Shown one piece after another: positions 17,887 to 24,965 of a stretch of DNA of 47,866 nucleotides. The position numbers were made by a program, and so were the translations under genes. Source of the DNA: Tannerella sp. (lineage in GTDB: Bacteria; Bacteroidota; Bacteroidia; Bacteroidales; Tannerellaceae); contig JAISUI010000019.1 of the NCBI GenBank assembly GCA_031272155.1, positions 1 through 47,866 of the forward strand. The letters run 5' to 3'. The first letter of the stretch is position 1, and each line of letters opens with the position of its first letter. A model generated the notes under the pieces. The model saw nothing but the letters and a program-made list of their open reading frames with translations, had not been told where the DNA came from and ran no database searches.

Positions 17887-18807
17887 ATGGCAGACTTAAC
17901 AACCAAAATAGGCGATTTGACATTAAAAAATCCGGTAATGACGGCTTCGGGCACGTTCGGATACGGGTTGGAATATGCGGATTTTATAGATTTGTCGCGC
18001 CTGGGAGGCATTGTAGTCAAAGGGACTACGCTCCATTCGCGTGAAGGCAATTCCTATCCCCGCCTGGCAGAAACACCGTCGGGGATGTTGAATGCAGTCG
18101 GACTGCAAAACAAAGGCGTGGATTATTTTATTCGTCACATTTATCCTGAAATAAAAAATATTCAAACGAATATGATTATCAATGTCAGCGGTTCCACCGT
18201 TGAAATGTACGCAGAATGTGCGAAAAAAATCGCATCGCTGGAACAGATCCCGGCCATCGAACTGAATATCTCCTGCCCGAACGTGAAAGAAGGCGGTATG
18301 GCTTTCGGAGTCAGTTGCAGTGCGGCGGCGGAGGTCGTGAGGGCTGTGCGCAAGGCATATCCTAAAACGCTGATTGTGAAACTTTCGCCGAATGTGACGG
18401 ACATTACTGAAATCGCTCGTGCGGTAGAAGCGGAAGGCGCCGATGCTGTTTCGCTGATTAACACCCTGTTAGGCATGGCGATTGACGTAGAGAAACGGCA
18501 ACCGGTCTTGTCCACTGTGACGGGCGGACTGTCCGGCCCATGCATTAAACCTGTGGCTCTGCGCATGGTATGGCAGACCTGCCGGGCGGTAAAAATTCCC
18601 GTTATCGGGATGGGGGGGATTGCCGGATGGCAGGATGCCGTGGCTTTTATGCTGGCCGGCGCATCGGCTGTCCAGATCGGCACGTATCATTTTATTGATC
18701 CGGCTGTTTCGGTGAAGGCGATAGACGGTATCAACGGCTATTGTGACCGGAATGGTTTCGGTTCGGTGGGCGAACTGATCGGAAAATTAAACGATTTTAA
18801 ATTATAA
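17887..18807 (+). CDS. pyrD: Dihydroorotate dehydrogenase B, catalytic subunit
   Basis: 306 residues, class 1B. An FMN TIM-barrel that oxidises dihydroorotate to orotate. The opening [12 protein letters not shown], the catalytic Cys in [12 protein letters not shown], and the FMN phosphate site near [16 protein letters not shown] are intact. Pairing with pyrK defines it as the NAD-dependent heterotetrameric type. The LRR protein gene begins 12 bases after its stop, so read-through into 18820-22571 is likely. Confidence 0.96.
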   Translation: MADLTTKIGDLTLKNPVMTASGTFGYGLEYADFIDLSRLGGIVVKGTTLHSREGNSYPRLAETPSGMLNAVGLQNKGVDYFIRHIYPEIKNIQTNMIINVSGSTVEMYAECAKKIASLEQIPAIELNISCPNVKEGGMAFGVSCSAAAEVVRAVRKAYPKTLIVKLSPNVTDITEIARAVEAEGADAVSLINTLLGMAIDVEKRQPVLSTVTGGLSGPCIKPVALRMVWQTCRAVKIPVIGMGGIAGWQDAVAFMLAGASAVQIGTYHFIDPAVSVKAIDGINGYCDRNGFGSVGELIGKLNDFKL

Positions 18808-18819
18808 AATGGACTTTAT

Positions 18820-20997
18820 ATGATAAAAAAGAGTTGCATCGCTATTTTTAGTGCCCTTGGGGTTTTCCTTGTCGGAAATGCGCAAAATGTATGGATTCCG
18901 GATGAGAATCTAAAATCCTATTTAATAGAACATTTTGATACGGATAAGGACGGGGAGATTTCCGAAGCCGAAGCAAGCGTTGTCAAAGTGATCACATACA
19001 ATACCAAACCGCTATATTCCTTAGAAGGAATTGAGCATTTCACGGCGCTGGAAGAGTTGGATTGTTCGTACTCCAATCTTTTTGAGCGCGGCGGCTTAAC
19101 ATCCATTCGTCTTGACCGGAATACGGCATTGCGGAAACTGCGCTGTAACAACAATCGGTTAGACACATTGGATCTTGGCGCTAACCGTATCCTGACGGAA
19201 CTGCAATGCGCCGGTAATAATTTAAAATCTTTGAATATCAGTCAATTTACGCAGCTGGAAGAACTTTGGTGCAATCATAATAAATTGGAAATCTTGAATT
19301 TGCGGGGCTGTGCCGCTTTGGAGATAGTGAATGTAAGCGCTAATATGCTGGATACGTTGGATTTGTCGTCGTGCAAAGCATTGCGCTGGTTGGATTGTTC
19401 CGAAAACCGGCTAAAAACCTTGGATACAGGCTACAGTCCGACCTTAGAAAATCTGTTATGTTCTGATAATCAAATTGAGTTGTTGGATCTTCGCCGGAAT
19501 GTGGCGTTACAGGAATTATATTGTGGACATAACAGCATGGATACGTTGGATTTGAGCCTGAACGTGGCGCTGAAGGATTTGGATTGTGGAAGCAACCGGC
19601 TGAAATACTTGGATTTGAGTAACAATCCGGCTTTGACGGATCTGGAATGTAGCATCAATCAATTGACCGTTTTGGACGTATGTCATAATCCGGAACTTAA
19701 CCAGCTGTATTGTAATGCAATGCCCTCGCTAAAATCGATTTACCTGAGAAAAAATCATACCTATGAGCAATTGAGTTACCTGCAGATGTTAGTGATCACC
19801 TATGAGGTGGATTTACAAACCGGTACGGCGGAAGTGATCACCCTTGCCAAACCGGAGGAGCCGGAAGAAACGATCCGGCAACAGGAAACCGTTCCATCAA
19901 ACAAACCCAAGACGGCACGCGAAATTTATTACGATTCGGCAAGAAGAATCGAAGCCGAACGCAAATTAGCAGAGGCAAAACGCAAGGAAGAAGCTGAACG
20001 ACGGGCGGCAATCCGCACATATACAGGTTTGATCAACGTGCCGGATTCGGCGTTTCTGGTCTTTCTGACAGCCCGTTTCGACCTGGATCACGACGGACGT
20101 ATTTCCGGCGCTGAAGCCCGGGCCGTGAAAGAAATAAATTGTGCAAATTCAGGCATTGAATCGTTGGAGGGTATTGAATATTTTACGGCGCTGGAAACGC
20201 TGAAGTGTAACGGCAACCGAATTAAAACGCTGGATATGAGCTATCATCCGTTGCTAAAAACATTAGACTGCTCGCACAATAAGGTGCACTGGTTGGACGT
20301 GCTGCAAAATCAGGCGCTGGAAACATTAGATTGTTCGGACAACAATCTGATTACAATTAATATAAGCGAAAACAAGGCCTTGAGGATTCTGAAATGCAGC
20401 AGCGTAAGGCTGATTAAACTGGATGTAAGCAAAAACGTGTTACTAAATGTGTTAAGTTGTCACAATAACCATCTGACAGCCTTGGATATTACGCATAATA
20501 CGGCCTTGGACAGCCTGACATGCAGCAGAAACAAACTCCGGACACTGGATATTGCGCGGAACGATCGGCTGATTTTCCTGAACTGTGGCGGCAATCAACT
20601 GACAAACATTGATATAAGCTATAATCAGGCGCTGAAAGGATTGGTGTGCGATGATAATATGCTGGCGGCCATTGACATAAGTCGCAATGTCGGCCTCGAA
20701 AAATTAGACTGCGGCAGGAATCAATTGAATACCATTGACGTGAGTCGTAATGCAGGATTGAAGGAATTATCTTGCAAAGGCAATCAAATAAAGCAGTTGG
20801 ACGTAAGTCGCAACAGTTCGTTGGTGCGGCTGAACTGTTCAGGCAACCAATTGGAAGTCATAGATGTACGGAAGAATAAAAACCTGAAATTCGTTGAAAC
20901 AGCGCCTATGCCTACCCTGGTAACGCTCCTTTGCCCGCGCGAAGTCGTCTATTCCAAACTGGCATATCCGATAACGGCGAAAGTGGATTATAAATAA
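18820..20997 (+). CDS. Secreted protein with duplicated EF-hand plus leucine-rich-repeat module
   Basis: 725 residues. A signal peptide covers about 1-21 (LGVFLVGNAQ). The mature part has two similar halves. Each starts with an EF-hand-like calcium loop (DTDKDGEISEAE at 40-51; DLDHDGRISGAE at 421-432), then LEGIE(H/Y)FTALE, then many 20-21-residue leucine-rich repeats of the type L-x-x-L-x-C-x-x-N-x-L. Between them, about residues 345-400, is a charged, probably helical linker rich in E, K, A and R. Each repeat contributes one Cys at an equivalent position. LRR proteins of this sort bind partners at the cell surface; a specific role cannot be assigned. No T9SS sorting domain is evident at the C-terminus. 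It is placed 12 bases after pyrD and 11 before the glycosidase gene. Confidence 0.85.
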   Translation: MIKKSCIAIFSALGVFLVGNAQNVWIPDENLKSYLIEHFDTDKDGEISEAEASVVKVITYNTKPLYSLEGIEHFTALEELDCSYSNLFERGGLTSIRLDRNTALRKLRCNNNRLDTLDLGANRILTELQCAGNNLKSLNISQFTQLEELWCNHNKLEILNLRGCAALEIVNVSANMLDTLDLSSCKALRWLDCSENRLKTLDTGYSPTLENLLCSDNQIELLDLRRNVALQELYCGHNSMDTLDLSLNVALKDLDCGSNRLKYLDLSNNPALTDLECSINQLTVLDVCHNPELNQLYCNAMPSLKSIYLRKNHTYEQLSYLQMLVITYEVDLQTGTAEVITLAKPEEPEETIRQQETVPSNKPKTAREIYYDSARRIEAERKLAEAKRKEEAERRAAIRTYTGLINVPDSAFLVFLTARFDLDHDGRISGAEARAVKEINCANSGIESLEGIEYFTALETLKCNGNRIKTLDMSYHPLLKTLDCSHNKVHWLDVLQNQALETLDCSDNNLITINISENKALRILKCSSVRLIKLDVSKNVLLNVLSCHNNHLTALDITHNTALDSLTCSRNKLRTLDIARNDRLIFLNCGGNQLTNIDISYNQALKGLVCDDNMLAAIDISRNVGLEKLDCGRNQLNTIDVSRNAGLKELSCKGNQIKQLDVSRNSSLVRLNCSGNQLEVIDVRKNKNLKFVETAPMPTLVTLLCPREVVYSKLAYPITAKVDYK

Positions 20998-21008
20998 TTT
21001 ATAAATAT

Positions 21009-22571
21009 ATGAATAGCAAAATTTTATGCCTGTTAAGCCTGTTGTGGGCATTGACAATCCAGTGCCAGAATCATCCGGCGCCAAATCAACCTGTTGAAAC
21101 ATCCGTTGAATTATCTACCAACGATACGTTTCTGCTCAACCTCTATCGAGCCGCCGAAACGGTATGTGCGGGCAACATTCGCAACTTTGCCGGTCGCAAC
21201 GTTCTCATTGAGGGTGGCGGCTACAATGGCGTGTGGATAGAGACCCAGCCGATGGGCGGCGAGATGTATGCCAAGCGCGACATCACGCCGGGGATGAACA
21301 ATATGCTTTATCTGATTGAGTTTCAAGATGAAAATGGACGCATGCCCGGTCTGGTGGGTTTTGAAAACGATAAGCCGCACGCCGTCTGGACCTGCATGGG
21401 CGATATCTATTTTCCGTTCCCTGCGCTCAATATGTATTACTGGAACAAGAAGCGCGACAAGGCTTTTCTGCGGAAGGTTTACGATGCTTTTGAGCTCTTT
21501 GACGAGTACCGCTGGCGCTACCGCGATTCGGACGGCGACGGTTGCCTTGAGACCTGGTGCGTCTGGGACACCGGTGAGGATAACTCGCTACGCTTTGCCG
21601 GCACTAAACTAAACGTTGGCGGCTGGATGGGCGAAACGCCACCCGATGACCCCGTTTTTCCCGTAGAATCAATGGATTACATGGCAAACTCGTATGATAT
21701 GCGAATGACGATGGCGCGTATTTCTGAACTGCTCGGCATGGGCAAGGAACGCGAATGGCGCGAAAAGGCTAAAGTTGTGCAGGATAAGATTATAGACTAT
21801 CTCTGGGACGAAAGCAAAGGCGCCTGCTTTGACCGCGACCGCGAAAACCGCACCATGCCGACCCTCGTCCACAACAACCTGCGGCTGATGTATCACAACG
21901 TTTTCACGCAGGAAATGGCCGACCGCTTCGTGCGCGAGCATCTGCTTAACCCCGATGAGTTCTGGACGCCTTTCCCGCTGCCCTCAATTGCCGTGAACGA
22001 CCCTATTTTCCGCAACGGCGTGGACAACGACTGGGGCGGTCCGTGTATGGGACTGACCTATCAAAGGGCTATCCATGCGCTTGAAAACTATGGCTATTAC
22101 GATGTTATAACCCAACTTGGATTGAAATTGATTCGTACGGTCGGTCAGAAAAATTTTTTTTCACAACAGTTCGACCCGTTCACGGGAGAGTTTGGAACGG
22201 TGGACTGGCGCAAAGACTACGGACCTACAACGCTAAGCATACTCGAATATATTTCGCGGCTATATGGTATTCATATTCAATATGATGAAGTGTGGTGGGG
22301 CGCCTTGGGAGACGGCGAACACCGGATTTCATACACTCAGCATTGGGATGGCGACGCGTTCACAGTGCAATCTGAAAACGGCGTCGCGAAAGGGTTTATC
22401 AACGGAAAGGAAATTTTCTGCGTCAGCAATGGTGTACGTGTCGTTACCGATTGGCGGGGAAAGGTCAGTAAGGTAATCAATATCACCGATAAACAGCTAA
22501 CCGTGGATTACAACGCAGGAAAAAAGAAAGGGACAACCGTGCTGCAACCGAATCAGTCTTATGTGCCGTAA
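21009..22571 (+). CDS. GH63-like (alpha/alpha)6-barrel glycosidase, probable lipoprotein
   Basis: 520 residues. The N-terminus is a signal peptide with Cys19 after LWALTIQ; the -3 to -1 residues are not an ideal lipobox, so lipoprotein status is probable only. The body resembles bacterial GH63 and related trehalase/mannosylglycerate-hydrolase folds: GGGYNGVW near 62, WDTGEDNS at 186-193 with Asp191 in the position of the usual catalytic acid (family form ESGxDNS), NDWGGPCMGLTYQRAI where GH63 enzymes have a WRGP stretch, and FDPFTGEFG with Glu394 as the likely base. A small beta domain ends the protein. The substrate is unknown; alpha-glucosides or mannosylglycerate-type compounds are possible. 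It directly follows the LRR gene. Confidence 0.7.
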   Translation: MNSKILCLLSLLWALTIQCQNHPAPNQPVETSVELSTNDTFLLNLYRAAETVCAGNIRNFAGRNVLIEGGGYNGVWIETQPMGGEMYAKRDITPGMNNMLYLIEFQDENGRMPGLVGFENDKPHAVWTCMGDIYFPFPALNMYYWNKKRDKAFLRKVYDAFELFDEYRWRYRDSDGDGCLETWCVWDTGEDNSLRFAGTKLNVGGWMGETPPDDPVFPVESMDYMANSYDMRMTMARISELLGMGKEREWREKAKVVQDKIIDYLWDESKGACFDRDRENRTMPTLVHNNLRLMYHNVFTQEMADRFVREHLLNPDEFWTPFPLPSIAVNDPIFRNGVDNDWGGPCMGLTYQRAIHALENYGYYDVITQLGLKLIRTVGQKNFFSQQFDPFTGEFGTVDWRKDYGPTTLSILEYISRLYGIHIQYDEVWWGALGDGEHRISYTQHWDGDAFTVQSENGVAKGFINGKEIFCVSNGVRVVTDWRGKVSKVINITDKQLTVDYNAGKKKGTTVLQPNQSYVP

Positions 22572-22612
22572 TCTTATACGATTTCCCATCCCGAGTCCGT
22601 TATATACAAAAA

Positions 22613-22643
22613 TTTGGTGATTGAGAATATTTTTGTACTTTTG
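22613..22643 (+). promoter_or_regulatory. Promoter for the T9SS cargo-transglycosylase-uvrA cluster
   Basis: TTTG at 22613-22616, a 19-base spacer, TACTTTTG at 22636-22643: full consensus. Predicted start near 22648, about 16 bases before the ATG at 22664. Confidence 0.75.
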
Positions 22644-22663
22644 TGAAATCATTTCGGTAAGGT

Positions 22664-24001
22664 ATGCGACAGAAAAAGATTAGGCAAGCGATTGGAATAT
22701 TGGCATTATGCGGATGTGTGGGATATGTTTCCGCCCAGTATCAGGTAAGCGGAGGCGCTAAAACGCCGTTGCTTGCTGTGGATAATACGCAGCATCGCAT
22801 TCGGGTTTATTTAGTGTACGGTACGGAGAACGTAACAATCAGTTATACCGCACCATCCACTTCACACCAGTGGTATCGTTATCGTACTAAGGCGCTGGAA
22901 GCGGAAGCTATCTCTTCGGATCAGCAGGGTACAACTTCCGTCATAAGCGGTTTGGAGGATGGATGCGGCTATTTTGTGAAGGAGGGGGATGAACTTGCGT
23001 CGTATATTTGGATTATTGATTACAGTAAATACCCGTCCGACTTGCGGGAACTGCGCGTTTCGGAAGATGCCGACCCGTGCGAAACATTGCGTTTAGACGG
23101 CATAAATGAAACGCAAACACTGTATTATCAGGCGCCTATCGGCACCCGCCTCGCTATTGAGCGCCAATATGAAGTGATTTACAGGACGCTGATCTGGCAG
23201 GATAATACGAAACAATTCATTCAGGCGCTGATGGATACGACGATCAAAGGCGATCCGCTACGCACCTCGTTCATTCCGCCGCTCACGGATACGGAAATTC
23301 AGGTGACGGGCGACCTTTTTGCCCGCCATTTCGGAGTGGAAAAGTCCGTTTCGACGCCTGTCTATACGGCTGTAGCCCTTGAGGTATATGCTGATACATT
23401 AGTCACATCCGATAGCCAGTCGAACATATCGCACGATGAAGGAGCTATCCTTGCGCCGGCCGATGTACGCTTTACGGCTTACGCCAATTCGCCTGTCGCA
23501 TCGTTATTTATATGGAAAGTGACCCGAAGTGAAGAGCCGGACAATCCGCTTGTTCGCTTTACGGAGCAGGAAATGGAATATTCGTTCAATCGGATGGGCG
23601 ACTACTTGGTGACGCTGGAAGTGAGTGATCGCACCGGTAAATGTACGAATACGAATTTTACCTATAAAATAAACATAACGGAAACCCAGATGGAGGCGCC
23701 GAATATCTTTACTCCGGAAGTATCGCCGGGTATGAATGACGAATTTAAGGTGGCCTACCAGTCGGTGGTGCGCTTTCAGGCGTGGATCTTTAACCGGATG
23801 GGAACCGAACTGTTTCACTGGACGGATCCTTCCAAAGGCTGGGACGGGAAATATCGGGGGAAATATGTTCCTGCAGGGACGTATTTCTACGTGATTGAAT
23901 ATACCGGGACGGATGGGAAAACGCACAAGAAAAGCGGCGATGTGATGGTTGTCCGTTCAAATAAATTTTCAAAAAATAAAGGAAATGAAGTGGTTGAGTA
24001 G
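22664..24001 (+). CDS. T9SS type B sorting (gliding-associated) C-terminal domain protein
   Basis: 445 residues. Signal peptide about 1-24 (ending YVSAQ). Residues about 260-335 look like a PKD domain (DVRFTAYANS, then YSFNRMGDYLVTLEVSD). The last 85 residues are a gliding-motility type C-terminal domain (CHU_C type): APNIFTPEVSPGMNDEF, FNRMGTELFHW, GWDGKYRGKYVPAGTYFYVI and a final GDVMVVR, the type B signal for type IX secretion. After that come about 14 basic residues, longer than the usual end. It is therefore expected at the cell surface or released. The gene overlaps the transglycosylase gene by 17 bases, pointing to a shared operon. Confidence 0.85.
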   Translation: MRQKKIRQAIGILALCGCVGYVSAQYQVSGGAKTPLLAVDNTQHRIRVYLVYGTENVTISYTAPSTSHQWYRYRTKALEAEAISSDQQGTTSVISGLEDGCGYFVKEGDELASYIWIIDYSKYPSDLRELRVSEDADPCETLRLDGINETQTLYYQAPIGTRLAIERQYEVIYRTLIWQDNTKQFIQALMDTTIKGDPLRTSFIPPLTDTEIQVTGDLFARHFGVEKSVSTPVYTAVALEVYADTLVTSDSQSNISHDEGAILAPADVRFTAYANSPVASLFIWKVTRSEEPDNPLVRFTEQEMEYSFNRMGDYLVTLEVSDRTGKCTNTNFTYKINITETQMEAPNIFTPEVSPGMNDEFKVAYQSVVRFQAWIFNRMGTELFHWTDPSKGWDGKYRGKYVPAGTYFYVIEYTGTDGKTHKKSGDVMVVRSNKFSKNKGNEVVE

Positions 24002-24965
24002 TATAATCTGTTTTTTTGCAGGAGTCGTGTTCTGCGTGATATTGTCTTTAGTGAGCGATTCGTCGCGATCGGAGCAGCCAATGGCTCAAAATCCGGCGCA
24101 ACCGTCGCCGGAATGTCTGAACAGGTCGCCGGAGGTTCCTTCGCAAATCGTGTTTTGCGGGCAAACCGTTCATTTGAAACGATATAACATGGCGGAAGGG
24201 ATGGACAGGGAACTGAGCAGTTTCTCGTATCTTCATGCCTCAACCATGTTGTGTCTGAAGCGAGCAAACAGGTATTTCCCCGAAATAGAGCCGATTTTGA
24301 AAGCCAATGGCGTTCCGGACGACTTCAAGTACCTGGCCGTCGTAGAAAGCCTGCTCGACCCGTGCGCCGTTTCTCCGGCGCGCGCTGCAGGAATCTGGCA
24401 GTTTTTGGAATCTACCGCCAAACAATATGGCTTGGTTGTCACTTCAACAGTGGACGAACGGTATAATGTGCGACGCTCTACGGAAGCAGCCTGCAAGTAC
24501 TTACTGGATGCATACAAAATCTATGGCGACTGGACGGCCGTAGCTGCATCCTATAATGCCGGTATGGGACGCATATCGGGCGAACTTGGAAAACAAAAAG
24601 TCGCCTCGGTATTTGATCTGTGGTTAGTGGAAGAAACAACGCGCTACGTTTATCGTATTTTCGCTATCAAACAGGTATTTGAAGATCCGCGCAAATATGG
24701 TTTTGCTATTCATGCAAAAAATCTGTATAAACCAATGCAATACAGGGAAATAAAAGTTAATGAAGACATCCCTGACCTGGTTGCGTATGCCCAAAAATAT
24801 CAAATCACATTTGCCGACCTGAAACGATTCAATCCCTGGCTGAAAGATACGAAATTAGACGTGAACGGGAAAAGTTTTGTCCTGTTAATCCCTTCCGAAG
24901 AAGAATTATACTACGAATCGCCCAACAAGGAGGTATATGATACGCGATGGATACAGGAAGAATAG
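23985..24965 (+). CDS. Membrane-bound lytic transglycosylase (MltD-like) with LysM-like end
   Basis: 326 residues from the ATG at 23985; AAAGGAA precedes it, and an in-frame TTG at 23949 lacks such a site. A hydrophobic segment near 3-22 acts as signal or anchor. The SLT domain has the catalytic Glu in LAVVESLLDPCAVS, then AAGIWQFLESTAKQYG, NVRRSTEAACKYL and AASYNAGMGR. About 250-300 forms a LysM-like peptidoglycan-binding segment (VAYAQKYQITFADLKRFNP). It cleaves the glycan chain to give anhydromuropeptides in the periplasm. Overlaps its neighbours at both ends (17 and 19 bases). Such an enzyme beside a T9SS cargo gene could open the wall for a secretion machine, but that is inference. Confidence 0.88.
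   Translation: MKWLSSIICFFAGVVFCVILSLVSDSSRSEQPMAQNPAQPSPECLNRSPEVPSQIVFCGQTVHLKRYNMAEGMDRELSSFSYLHASTMLCLKRANRYFPEIEPILKANGVPDDFKYLAVVESLLDPCAVSPARAAGIWQFLESTAKQYGLVVTSTVDERYNVRRSTEAACKYLLDAYKIYGDWTAVAASYNAGMGRISGELGKQKVASVFDLWLVEETTRYVYRIFAIKQVFEDPRKYGFAIHAKNLYKPMQYREIKVNEDIPDLVAYAQKYQITFADLKRFNPWLKDTKLDVNGKSFVLLIPSEEELYYESPNKEVYDTRWIQEE

Noticed and set aside
24937-24946. ATG at 24937 as an alternative uvrA start
   Set aside because: It is 10 bases from the 24947 ATG and therefore out of frame.
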